DNA from: Typhlomys cinereus
Lineage: Eukaryota > Chordata > Mammalia > Rodentia > Platacanthomyidae
Assembly (NCBI GenBank): GCA_023101885.1
Contig: JALPQD010000404.1
Span: 868,001-932,000, forward strand
Length of the DNA: 64,000 nt
Direction: 5' to 3'
A program made the translations under genes and the position numbers. The notes beneath the pieces are model-generated. The model was not told the origin of the DNA, did no database searches, and worked only from the letters and a program-made list of their open reading frames with translations. Of the stretch, positions 36,019-47,377 are shown in pieces. How positions within the stretch are numbered: position 1 is the stretch's first letter; each line of letters starts with the position of its first letter.

Positions 36019-36464
36019 AGGGATATCATTACACAAGACTGGTAAAAATAAGTTTCACTGCTGTGAGTTCCTGGATGCAGCAGCCTGCCTTGAATGGAAT
36101 GTCTTGTTTAATCGTGAACTGTCACATCTTTAGGTTCTTAGAGTCTCACCACTCCCTCTTCCTCCAGGTTCCCTAAGCCTTAGGATAGGGAGCGATTAGG
36201 TTGGTCTGATTCTGGGAAATGTTCCTTTCAATGGGATGGCTCAAAGAGAGTCAACTTGGTATGCCACAAGAGGCCTGAACCTTCACAAAAGCAGACAAGC
36301 CAGACGGGACCCTAGGGTCCATAGAAGCAGCCAGGTAGGAGGGTAGGAAAGAGTAGAATGTATTGACGAAGGGAAGGGAAGGAAATCGTAGTGCAGGGGA
36401 TAGAGGGGAAGAAGAATAAGTACTTAATATGCTTGTAAAACTACAAAAATAAAATAATAATTTG
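36019..36464 (+). mobile_element. L1 insertion with inverted 5' part (twin priming)
   Basis: Exact 11-bp duplications AAAAATGCCAG (36008-36018 and 36465-36475) bound the insertion. The right part (about 36240-36464) is L1 3' UTR on the plus strand, with purine tract and A-rich end. The left part (about 36030-36230) matches L1 3' UTR in the opposite orientation; compare 9600-9740. This inverted-then-direct arrangement is the known product of twin priming during L1 retrotransposition. Confidence 0.8.
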
Positions 36465-36475
36465 AAAAATGCCAG

Positions 36476-36671
36476 GGGAAAACACTAGTGGCCTGCACTT
36501 CTAGCCCTTGTGGGCAGAGCCTGTGAAATCCCAGAGTGAACCAAAAAGTATGTAGAAGGCATCCAGGATGATTCCAGAAGTCACTCTGGAACCTCCACAG
36601 TGACACACAGTGCCCTCTTTCTCTCTCTCTCTCTCTCACACACACATGCACACACACACACAAACACACAC

Positions 36672-36756
<85 letters not shown>

Positions 36757-36770
36757 GCAAAACAAGTGAT
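36476..36770 (+). mobile_element. tRNA-headed B2-like SINE, copy 4, body and tail
   Basis: The body aligns with copies 1 and 3 ('gcctgcacttctagcccttg', 'gaaatcccagagtgaa', 'gatgattcc', 'acacacagtgccct'). The tail has expanded into a compound CT, CA, GATA and GACA microsatellite at about 36618-36752. Confidence 0.85.
36618..36752. repeat. Compound microsatellite (CT)n-(CA)n-(TAGA)n-(CAGA)n-(CA)n
   Basis: Four successive simple-repeat motifs with little interruption, lying in the SINE tail. Confidence 0.95.
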
Positions 36771-36785
36771 CCTGGTAAGTTCAAT

Positions 36786-36932
36786 AAAGAACAAAGTGGA
36801 TCTGGTGAGATAGCTGAGGTGTCTGGTCCTAAACCTGGCAATCTAAGCTTAATCCCTGGAAGTTCACATGGTGAATAGAGAGAGCTGACTTCTCAATGTT
36901 GTCCAGTCCAGAAAGCATCCATGCATGTTCTC

Positions 36933-36971
<39 letters not shown>

Positions 36972-36995
36972 AAATAATAAATAAATAAATAATGA
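36786..36995 (+). mobile_element. Diverged B2/B4-related SINE
   Basis: It has a 'ggatctggtgagatagctga' head, a 'cctggcaatctaagcttaat' B-box region, a 'gttcacatggtgaatagaga' segment, then a (CT)n run (about 36930-36968) and an 'aataaataaat' tail. This is the order of rodent tRNA-derived SINEs related to B2 and B4. Family assignment is uncertain. Confidence 0.55.
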
Positions 36996-37012
36996 AGTAT
37001 TAAAAATTTTTA

Positions 37013-37418
37013 TGTGCTATGCTGTGTGTCATCTTGATAGCCGAGAGTTCAAGCTCTGATCATATTTGTAAAGAATTAGCAGTTAAGTCCAGAGTGAAAC
37101 TGTAGGAGATTATTGGTAGGGAAGGTCCAGTGGGTAGGACTAGTCCCCGATAGGTAAATAAAATGGAGAGAACTGTTTGAGAAATTTGACATCCTTCTGT
37201 ATGCTTTGCCAGACAGGCTGTTCTGGAAAGTCTAGCAAGTATGGGTTATCCCTCTCTCAACCATTATATGAATACATTGTGGCCAGTTTCCTCAGTCGTT
37301 AGTGTGTGCTCTCCTGCCAAGCTAGAAAAGAAGCTATAAGTGGATAATTATAACAGAAAATAAACCCCTTGTTCCCTTAAGCTGTTTTGTCATAATTTTA
37401 GCAGCAGTCATACAGACT

Positions 37419-37425
<7 letters not shown>
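37013..37425 (+). mobile_element. MT-like MaLR solo LTR, diverged
   Basis: It aligns with the LTR at 37726-38158 throughout, including the polyadenylation region (aaAATAAAcccc, about 37357). It is more diverged, and its ends are not sharply defined because the right edge runs into a GT repeat. Confidence 0.75.

Positions 37426-37468
<43 letters not shown>
37423..37468. repeat. (GT)n microsatellite
   Basis: Uninterrupted GT run. The following 'ggtgcacttgcccgtgcatg' and 'actgaggtcagaagagagtc' words suggest the tail of a minus-strand SINE extending to about 37610. Confidence 0.9.
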
Positions 37469-37725
37469 GTGCACTTGCCCGTGCATGCACACTGAGGTCA
37501 GAAGAGAGTCTGAGGTATCCTCTTCCATCATTCTAAGGCAAGATTTCTCAGGAAACCTGGGACTCTTCTTTTTGTTAAGCTTGAAGCTAGCAAGCCCCTA
37601 GGGGAAGTATAAGTTTCGAATATTTAGCTATAAAGGCACTATCAAATTGCCCCTTAAACAACTGTTACTATACTTATAAAATGGAAGAACACTCAGCATT
37701 CAATAATAGAAACTTCCTTTCACAC

Positions 37726-38158
37726 TGTTAGGCACAGATGTCAACTTGACAGTTGAGAGTTTGGGCTCTGGGCAGATTTGTGGAGAATTAGTAGCTGGGT
37801 TAAACCCACAGCAAACCTGCAGGAGATCGTCTAGCTGTTGGGGAAGGCCCAGCCCATGGTGGGTAGGAGTAGCCCCTAAACAAATGAATAAAGTACTGAG
37901 AGCCAGTTGAGAAAGTTGGCATCCTTTTGTACACTTGGCCCACTTGGCCAGACATGCTGGTTTGCCAAGTAAGGATTGTCCGTCTCTCAGCCATTATGTA
38001 GAGATGGTGTGGCCAGTTCCCTCAGCCTTGGTGTTGACATGAGCTCTCCTGTCAAGCTGGACCGAGAACTGTAACCAGGAATCATAAGAGAATAAACCCT
38101 TGTTCCCTTAAGCCATTTGATGGGCATTTATCAGCAATCATGCAGGTGAACTGCAACA
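37726..38158 (+). mobile_element. MT-like MaLR solo LTR with perfect target duplication
   Basis: This 433-bp LTR starts TGTTAGGCACAG and ends CTGCAACA. It is flanked by perfect 5-bp duplications CACAC (37721-37725 and 38159-38163). The polyadenylation signal (gagAATAAAccc) is near 38091. Because it has its own duplication, it is not one half of a provirus with the LTR at 37013. Confidence 0.9.
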
Positions 38159-38163
38159 CACAC

Positions 38164-38920
38164 TGTAAGGTGTTTATCACAGAAAATCACAACCAAACAA
38201 CATGCAGAAAATAAGTGACTGAGGACTACTTGTCCCCAAACAGGGCATTTCATTCTTCCCCACTCCAACCATAAGGCTCATTGGCAGAAGGCAGAGTGGT
38301 AGCATTATTTAAGAAGCACTTAGGTCCCAACAAAGAAAGACACATGTGCAATGGAAGATGCTTAATGCAAAGAACTAGAAGTGGTCATAATATAAAATAA
38401 AAGCATCTGCGAATGCTCAACCCTATTCAGGAAGAGGGCGTTGCAGAAGAGGACATTGTAAGAATGTAAGAACCATAGGATAGGGACAGGTATTGTCAGA
38501 TAGAAAGTCTGTAGTACCCACAAACTCAATGCAGCAGTGTCTACTTGCACTAGACCTCTGCAATAACTGTTCTAATAATACTTGCAATAGAACAGAGACG
38601 AGCCCAACAGACTTCACTCTACTCTGAGGGACTGTTCAGGATGTGTGCCATACAAAAGAAGGGGAGCTTCTATATCTATAGTGTACACACTAGTGGGCCA
38701 TTTGTGCCTTGACAGGTATTTAAGCATTAGCTAGTATGAGGGATCCTAGAGGTAACCCAATATCTTCAACATGTAGAGAGACACAGAAAATGGAGGAAAA
38801 TGGGCGAAAGGGAAGAAATGGAAAGGATGAGAATGGATGGAATGGGTGAAAGGGTAGGTCAATGAAAACATGCAAATCCGTACCTAATACAATTTAAAAA
38901 TAAAGTTAATGTATAAAAAG
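38164..38920 (+). mobile_element. Possible old L1 3' fragment
   Basis: Ends with a purine-rich tract (38770-38860) and an A-rich, AATAAA-containing terminus (about 38885-38915), as old L1 3' ends here do. The left limit is not defined, and no coding part is seen. Confidence 0.4.
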
Positions 38921-39269
38921 ATGGTGCTCTCTTTTGTATCAGTGTGAATTCATATTAACCCAGGATAAAAAGAAGGTTTTACTCAGACTATAGTATAAAT
39001 GAAAGTCTGAATGGAAAGCTGCATCAGACATGTTAACAGTTCAGTGACCAAAAAGGTGCAAATATCTGACAAAATTTTAAAGCAGTCATTATATAAATCT
39101 TCAGTGGAAGCATTTCAATGGAAAGACTCATCCTCTAATAAATCAGGCTAAAATAATTATTAAAAAATATAAATTTGACCTCAAACTGTATCTCACACCA
39201 CATATAAAAATTAATTCATATTCCACCCTTCTTATTCCAAGGCTTAGCGAACATTATGAGAGGACAGAA

Positions 39270-39740
39270 AGCATGAAAAAGAAGATGCAGAGAGGTATGA
39301 ACAGAAAGCATCTTCTAGATAGAAGAGTTGCTGCAACCATAAACTCACAGCAGTTGAGCCAGTTTGCATAAGACTCATGCAAGATTTTGCCTAATGACAG
39401 TTCACCAAGCAAAGAAGAACACATGAGGAATCACACCATCCTGAGATACTATTGAGAATTTATATTGGATGGATGAAATTGAGCTACTTTCCTCAATATT
39501 ATATCCACAGATGCAAGTTTCATGTTCCAGCAAAGACACTGGCACATGCCAGTACAGGAAACCCAAATGTGTGCCATGTATGCAAAAATACATGAAAGTA
39601 GGGGGAGCCTGATTGGGAGGAATAATAATGGTGTTGAGATTCACATCCAGCAAATGTTTTCTCTTCTGAATCTATCAGTATGAATATTCTAGTTACAACA
39701 CTGCACCATAGTTTTTAAAAGAAAGGAGGAAATAGAGCTT
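39270..39740 (+). mobile_element. Old L1 3' UTR fragment (Lx-like)
   Basis: The blocks 'gctgcaaccataaactcaca' and 'gcataagactcatgcaagat' belong to an old rodent L1 3' UTR as I know it. Part of the element resembles 4900-5080. Confidence 0.5.
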
Positions 39741-39992
39741 GAAAACATGATTTTAAAAAATTTTCAACTTTTTTAAAGCTTGAAATGGTGATTTAAGTAC
39801 AGTGAAGATTATATGCGGCAAGGTATTCTTTTAAATGTTTAATTTTTCTTTTCAAGTAAATTTATAATGCTTATCAACTACTTTCATCCTTCACTTTCTT
39901 CCAGTTCCTTACATACTTGTTTATCTGCTCCCTCATTCAAAATCACATTTTCACATTTTGTATTGTTTTGTTACCACAGAGCTCAACCAGGA

Positions 39993-40338
39993 TGTAATGG
40001 TTACTTTCATCTGTTGCTGTGAGACACCACCCTAAGTCAAACAACTTAAGGGAAAAAAGGAGTTTTATTCAGCTTATGGTTCTAGAGGGCCATGCAGTCT
40101 TTCATGGAGGAGGTGGCATGGCTGACTGACCAAAGCTGGAGGTAGGCTATGTCACTGAGGGACAGTTTTAAGCCTCCTTGCTGCAAAGCAGACTTCTGCT
40201 GGGGGTAGGGTGGGACTAATCCACCTCAAGGCCGACCCCCCTGTGACAACCTTCCTCAGCAAGGCTCCACCTCTCAAAAGTGCCATGACCTTCCTAAACA
40301 CATGAGACTGTGGGGGACACATTTCAAACCATGATACA
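39993..40338 (-). mobile_element. ORR1-like MaLR solo LTR
   Basis: Its complement aligns with the MaLR LTRs at 12745 and 15083: the '..ggtttgaaatgtg.cccccacagtctcatg' start, the 'ggtggagccttgctgagg' block, and the 'aacagatgaaagtaaccatt' end. Ends are TG/CA as seen on the plus strand. The flanking 5-mers do not match cleanly, so the terminal base assignment may be off by a few bases. Confidence 0.8.
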
Positions 40339-43300
40339 GGGCCATGTGTGTGACCACAGGTTTGAAGCTTTCCATTCAGTCTTGTGTGGGCCCAGAGCAG
40401 GTAACCACATCTAATGTGACTTTGTGGTTTACAAGGGTTTACTGCCTTGAGGATGGCATTTTATAGCCCTTCTCTCTATCTTCTGGCTTTTTCATGAATC
40501 TTAGTCTCTTTTCCACAATGTTCTCTAAGTCTTAGAAAGGGTAGTGTAAGCATCTTGTTCCAGTCTGAACCTTCAAATGGCATTCTCAGCTTCTTTTCTG
40601 CCCTGCTCACTGCAAAGAGAAGCTTTTAGGATTAAAGCTGAAGTATCATTTTCCCATTTGTTTAAACATAAATCTTTAACAAGTACTTTGATACCGTTGG
40701 GTTAAACAAAAATAGTAAGTTCATGCCTTGTACAACCACCCCAAGCATGAATTTTAGAACAGGTTTATGGTATCAGCAATAGACTGCATACTGTGAAGCA
40801 GGCCTTGAATCCAACCAGGAAGCAGTTAGTAACCCCTTTACTATCTGCTAGTGCCTGGGAAGTTTATATTGAAATTGAAGGCCACTGAAAATCAAAAATT
40901 TTTAGAAGTAACGTCCATCTTACCATTGGTTTGGTAGGAGGGAATTTTCTATACTGTTTTCAAATGTCAAGGTTCAAAACTGTCTTAGATTTCAATGTGT
41001 CATTTTTTGTTTACTATTAAAAACACTAAAAATTTGGTGGCTTAATTATTGCACTAATAAATAAATTCCATACAGTCATAGTAGTTTGAAGTTTAGATCA
41101 GGATACCAGCATGATCAGAACTTGGTGAGGGGTCTCTGTTGCAAACTGGAAACTTTTTTTATCCTCTCTTAGTGAAAAGGGAACAACAGAATTCTCTGGA
41201 GTTTCTTATCTAAGGAATCTATTCTCATCCCTGGTCTTTACCCTCATGGTCTAATTATCTCAACGAAAGTTTAGTTTCTAATGTTATTAGGATAGAGGTT
41301 AAGATTTTTTACAAGTAAACTTTGGAGAGACATGAACATTCTGTTCATTGCATCACTGTATTCTAAATAAAACATTAAAAGAAAGTGTTGGTGCAGTTAT
41401 CTATGTGGGAGGTAATGGCAATAGATATAAAGGGATGAGGACAAGAAGAAAGTTAATGCAATATACGTTATTGGCAAAGTTATTACTACAAGTACACTAG
41501 GGAAGCTGCATAACACATAGAAAATATACCTCACATTTATCCCATGGTAGGGGCAAGTGTGTATATTTATAACCCCTGTTTGACGATTGTTACTGAATTA
41601 CTGATCAAGTTATCCAAGATATATCAGTCCCTTACCACATTGATCTTTGTTGACAAGCATATTTCTTTGGCCAGAGATTTTTCCAGAGGCATAAAACTGC
41701 AAGTGTTTTCTGTTGAAAATCTAATGTTGGAATCACAGTTTCCAAGGAAATGTTTTTTAAATATTGTTAAATTCTTCTTTTGACTACAAAATACATATAA
41801 GCATATTTTTTCATTCACTTACAAACTTTAGAATATTTTTAACTCTTCAATGTTGTCTATCTGAATGATTGCCTTAGTTACTTTGGGACATATAACAGCT
41901 TTCATTGGCAGTTTAAAAACTAAATACAGATAACTTCCTTAAAAAAAACATGTAAAATAACATTTGAGGTAGACCAGTCTCAAAGAGCAATTTTGCATGT
42001 TTTTTAAATATCCACAGCATAAAACAGGTAAAACTGTGTTTCATTTTCTCATCCTTATATTCTGTTGTGACAGAGAAATTCGAATGTGAATATATTCTCC
42101 ATTTTAGACACTTCGATTTGAATCATTTCATCATTTTATGTAGAAAAGAAATGTTTCTCAGAATGGACTACAAAATTCTAATCTATTTAAATATTATACA
42201 TTGCCATCACCATAAATACACTAAAAACATTTAAATTCTAATTACATTTAAGCAACAGTGACACCAGACATGGGTTCTCTTATTGAATTTATAAAAATCA
42301 CAAGAATCTGTTTTTATTCCTACATATTTGCTGATGCTTTTCTCTTTTTATCTGACTTCTATTTTCACAAAGATTTATTATGAAACTGGATGGTAAATAA
42401 TGCTGATTGTACAGTATGAGGTTTCAGAAGGCTCTGAAAAATATAATGATATTTATATGCTGATAAACGGTTATTTTTTCATAATTGACTTGCAGCTCAC
42501 AAAATCAAATATGTTCTTTCATTTAAACTTAAATTCATGAAACACATTTTGTATTACATATAAAAGAATAAATCTATGCTGTTTAAGGAGCTGAAGAAAG
42601 TAACACAGATCATAAAAATGTAGGATGCTGGACTTAGATCTCAGTGTTATTTCTTTTATACTATTTAGGTAAAAGATCAATGAATGGAATTTTAATAAGT
42701 ATACTTTGATTACAGAATATGTTTATTGCAGAAAAGTCTATTGGAAGTACATGGTTGATATTAGAGAGAACAAAACTATTTTCAGTTTTTTTATAACAGA
42801 TAAAACTTAAGCATCCCTGGGAGTATGGGATTAGAGAAGATTGTGTGCACCAAAAGCATCAAACATTGCAAAAATAATATGCTACCTTTTTTATTGGAGG
42901 GGAGAAAATTTACGAGTAAATTTAGTTTTTTTGTTTTTTTGGTTGGTGGTGGTATTATAATAGTGGCAGCTATAATGAGAACAAAGGAACAGTTGCCTGC
43001 ATATCATAGTATATGTAACCATATTTTCTCTCTATTATTGATGAGATAAAATTAATATACTCTGTTCATAAAGTAGATATTAGCTCTTGAAAAGAAATAA
43101 TTGCAGGAAGACCATCAGGTCAGATTTCAGTATTGACTTAATATATGAATATTCTATACTGATAGAAAAAAAGTGAAGGAAAACATACGAGAAAATATTT
43201 GTGACACTTTCACTCTAGTGGACTGTGTTGTTTCATTTTGGAAGTCACTTATCAATTCTTCCTTGCAATTTCAGTAAGGAGCAGATGGGATACAACAACA

Positions 43301-44736
43301 ATAGACAAAAAGGGAGCAGAGTTCACTAGGGATTGTTCTGAAGCTACCACAGGCAAAAAACTGAATGCAGAAAGGGACTGCAATGCCTTGTATTGATAAT
43401 CTTTGTCAGAGAGTGATAAAATGAGTTAAATAAATAAAGCTAAACAAGGTAAAGAGATTGTATTTTATTGACTTTAGAATCAATAAGTAGGATATTTTTA
43501 TTGACAGTATTTTCTTTTTAATTTTTAGCTTGGTAGTTGTTTATATTTTGGGAAACAAAAGTATGAAGAAAAAATCAATAATGATTAAATTATAACAGTG
43601 AATAATGGATAAAATGTCACTATTACAAGAAAACTTTCAAAGAATGAAATGAAACAATAGGGGTTCATTGTATGATTTTTCATATCCATAATAGAATTTT
43701 TGCTTTCTTATTTTGAAATGAGAATTGTAGAAAAACTGTCAGTTAATAAAGTATTCTGATCAAAAGTAGCAGTAGTAATATAATTACTTCTGATGTACTT
43801 GAACAGACAGCAACAGTCAGAAACCTACCAGACAGCTTTCTGTGATAAAGACCATTAAAATGCAAAACTGACATGAAATTGGTTACTTCTTATGTTAACA
43901 ATTCTGTTACCATGCCTTAACAATACACTGCAAAGATCATTTTCACTGAAAATTAGTCCAATTTGTCAGCAATCTTCTGAGTTGATTAGTTTGACTTAAA
44001 TGAATAGAAGTAGACATTATACATTGAAATAAGAAAAATTGTAATGTTTGAAATACATGTCAAAAGACTTTTCGAAATACAGTCACTAAATTAAATCATG
44101 ACAATTTTTTTTCTCCTGACTTTGAAATGTAAATTCAGATAAGCAGTACTATTATGTCATTCTTTTATACTGTATACAAAATATTGGCAATTGAAAGTAG
44201 AAAATCATTATTTCTAGCATGGTAATTTCAGTCTGAAAATAACCAGTATTTCTAAAGCTGTTACTTAACTTTTTTTTAGAAAATCTCTAATTCTTATTTT
44301 AAAAATCATTATTAGTATTTAAGAATAAAATGGTGGATGTATTTTTTACTCTAATATCACTGTGATGGATGAAATGATTTTTGGGAGAATATTAGCATAT
44401 GTAGAAATATTTACTGAAATTAAACTAGCTATAAATTTACACAAGACTACAACAGCTCAAGAAACCTCTTTTATCAATTTCATTGAATTGTACTGCAGCT
44501 ACTGTAACATTATTACACAAGAATAACAAAAATCACTGTGGTAAGTGTGTATTATTTAAAATATTTTATTTTGAGCCCATCTATAATATCATCAGGAGTA
44601 AAGGAACTGAAGTGAAGCAAAATTCAAATTCTCTGAACTTTAATCATATGATTTTATTTGAATTATGAAAGAAGTACCTATCATTTACAAATTGGAAACA
44701 TTTACTCAAACAATATCTTTAGAAGTTAAATTAAGC
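40339..44736. other. Long AT-rich intergenic stretch
   Basis: 4.4 kb without a recognised gene, recent transposon or RNA gene. Possible short SINE traces near 40380-40500 are not strong enough to call. It may include ancient, unrecognisable repeats. Confidence 0.5.
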
Positions 44737-45420
44737 TGTGCCAGGTCCAGTGACCAGCACGCTTACTTCCTTATCCTGATGAGTACCAGAGTGAGATCAG
44801 CAAGAATTAAATCAGGCTGGATCAAGAAGGGGTCTTGGAAAAGTTGAAAACCAAGTTAAGTTTATTATGAAACCTAATCCCTTATATACCATGAAACAGG
44901 GGGTGATATGTGTACACTGCAAAAAGTGATGACATCAATAGTGATAGAAAAACTGTAGGTGCAAATCCACAACAGGTGGGAAGACCACCAATAATACAAC
45001 CCAACCAATCCTTAGACATGTTAATAAGCCCTAATGGCTCCATACAGGGTGGGGAAAGAACAAGCTGGTGATAGGTCCATAGGTCCACTTGGTGATATAA
45101 TTACAATGACAAAGCTCTGTGTCTGCCCATCCTTTAAGTATGCTAATCAATGTTTAGACAGCTTCCAAAGAACAGGAAGAAATATGTAAAAATCACCTCT
45201 GTCCTTCATCCCAATTCAAGAGAGGACAAGATTCATCCCTGTCCCTTGCTGGAAGGTCAATTAGAGTCAGCCTAAACTATACCTGCATAGGCTACCATCT
45301 ATGCTGGCATAGGCACAGAACTATGCTGGAATAGGAGGCACACTGCAACTGAGACTGCAAGGGATGGCTTTGGTATCTGTCTTCAAGAAATAGAGAACTT
45401 GGGCTTGAGCATCCCCTACA
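44737..45420 (-). mobile_element. Unclassified ERV solo LTR
   Basis: On the minus strand it begins TGTAGGGGATGCTC (45420) and ends GGCACA (44737), 684 bp. It has a TATA-like box (ggTATATAAGGG, about 44880-44890) followed within 30 bp by AATAAA (about 44860). The plus-strand flanks AAGC (44733-44736) and AAGT (45421-45424) match at three of four bases. Two near-repeats (ctatgctggcataggcacag and ctatgctggaataggaggca) lie near its U3 start. No internal region or second LTR is nearby. The ERV class is not resolved. Confidence 0.6.
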
Positions 45421-45859
45421 AAGTTGCAAGAGTGCATATAATAGATATATTACAAAATTGTTCTATACATAAATTATGTCACATAAATTATTTTTCTAAA
45501 GTTAAGAATAATTCATCCATGTTTCAGTTTTGTTTTACAAAATTGGCCTATGCCTTTTTATTCAAATAATATGCTTTTATAAAAATAATTTGTATTTAGA
45601 AATATAGTTGCACAAATGAAATTTTGGGAAACTACCAAAAGAAGTAATTTATATTATCATTTTAAAATTCATTTGTAGAATCAGTGAAATAACTGAGCAT
45701 GTAAAGGTACATGCTTGAAAACCTGACAATCGTGCTTGATTCCAGAATCACAAAGCATAAAAAGAGATGTTAAAGTAGAAGAGAGACTAACTAGAGAGGA
45801 AAAATTATGAAGTGTGACATAAGGGGGAATTGGACCCGGTAGTAAAAGGTGAAAACATG

Positions 45860-46147
45860 TGTTGCAGTCAGCCTGCGTAGTTGCTGATAAATGACCATCA
45901 AAAGGCTTAAAGGAATAAGGGGTTTATTATCTCTTAAGATTATCTGGTTACAGTTCTCAGTCCAGCTTGACAGGAGACCTCACACCAACACCAAGGCCAA
46001 GGGAACTGGCCACACCATTTCTACACAACAGGTAAGAAAGGGACGATCCTTACTTGCCAGACCAGCATGTCTGGTCAAGTATATAAAAGGATGCCAACTT
46101 CCTCAACCAACTCTCAGTATTGTATTCATCTGTTCAGGGCCTAGTCC
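45860..46147 (-). mobile_element. MT-like MaLR LTR, left part (rest at 46728-46873)
   Basis: Its complement matches the LTR at 37726-38158. It is split by an ERV solo LTR at 46148. Perfect 5-bp target duplications ACATG lie at 45855-45859 and 46874-46878, outside both parts. Removing the inserted LTR and one GTCC restores a 434-bp LTR, equal in size to its 433-bp relative. Confidence 0.92.
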
Positions 46148-46723
46148 TGTTGGACCCTGAGACCCTCACCCTAAAATTCACAGAACGGGCCAGTCCAGGC
46201 CCACAGTGTAGATATTTGCTCATAGCTGTCAGGCATAGCTATAGTTAGCTATTGCTCATAGCTATTCAAGCATAGCTACTGCTAGCCATTGTCTAAAACT
46301 ATGCACCTTGCTACTTCCCTCCCTGCCCTGAAACCCCTGGTGATGGGAAAAGGAGCTGTAACCCTTAGTGATGGGAAAACAGGCTGTAACCTCAAGATGA
46401 CTAGCCCTAGGGAAACCAAGACTTGCAAGAAAATTCTGTTAATAGCATAATTGCCATCTGGAGCAAACTTCCTGCAGTTAAGCAGGTAGACTGCATCAAT
46501 CACGAAGGCCTGGACTCTTGCTAACCAACAAGACCCCCCCACCCAAAACCCCTTTATAAACCCCTTGCTTCAGTCGCCAGGGGCCGCTTCAGTCTCTCCT
46601 GCGTGAGAGATTGCTGGAGCCGCCCGGCGTGTCGTTAAATAAAACCTCATGCTATTGCAGCGAGAAGGATCTTGGTCTTTCTCTCGGTGGCCTCGTTCCT
46701 GACTGAAAGACAGGGGTCTTTCA
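46148..46723 (+). mobile_element. Gammaretrovirus-type ERV solo LTR
   Basis: This 576-bp LTR starts TGTTGGACCC and ends GGGGTCTTTCA, the classic gammaretroviral (ERV class I) terminus. Perfect 4-bp target duplications GTCC lie at 46144-46147 and 46724-46727, the usual size for this class. The promoter has TTTATAAA (46553-46560), and the polyadenylation signal AATAAA is at 46638-46643. The U3 contains a near-direct repeat (gtgatgggaaaa..gctgtaac, about 46340 and 46368) and tandem 'catagct' units (46220-46300). No gag, pol or env is present: it is a solo LTR left by LTR-LTR recombination. Confidence 0.93.
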
Positions 46724-46727
46724 GTCC

Positions 46728-46873
46728 CACCTACTATAGGCTGGGGCTTCCCCATCAGCTAACCAATCTCCTGCAGGTTTGTTCTGGGCTTAACCCAACC
46801 ACTAATTCTCCACAAATGTGTCCAGAGCTCAAACCCTCAACAGTCAAGTTGACACCTGTGCATAACTATGACA
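46728..46873 (-). mobile_element. MT-like MaLR LTR, right part
   Basis: Continues the element at 45860-46147. It contains the complement of the conserved 'gtcaacttgac' start and ends ACTATGACA at 46873. Confidence 0.92.
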
Positions 46874-46878
46874 ACATG

Positions 46879-47366
46879 TAAATTGTATTTATGTATGAAA
46901 GTGTCAAAGAATAAGTTATTTAAAATAGCAAAAATAAAGTATTGTGGTGTTTAAAAAAGAGAACAGATGTCAGAAAAATTGTCTTCTGACTTTACATGCA
47001 TGTCATGGTAAAGTTGGGTATTCTCTCCATTTCTCTCTCTGCCTAAGAAACTAATGATATATGTTTATAAATAAAAATAAAATACATGCATAATTTGTTA
47101 TAAATTTTTCTTAATGGGAAATACAAATTTATTTTTCATTTGAAAGTCATCTCAAAATATATTTAATACAAAGAAATCATTTCACTATACATTCATTTAA
47201 AATATGTCCTTTGGATATATTTGAATATGAACTACCTCCTTAATTCAAAAGAGATTTAATATTATAACTTTTGTAATTATACCATTGATTTTGTAATTTT
47301 TAAACCACTTTTGAAATACAAGATGAGCATGAATATTAGTGTGAACATTCCTCTGATTTCTGGCTT
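46879..47366. other. AT-rich spacer
   Basis: Nothing recognised. Confidence 0.5.
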
Positions 47367-47377
47367 CCATTTTTTTC

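Noticed and set aside
36424..36765. Cys/Val-rich minus-strand open frame of 113 codons
   Set aside because: It is a translation of a CA/GATA/GACA microsatellite. The same holds for other C-V-rich frames (5399-5694, 17067-17324).
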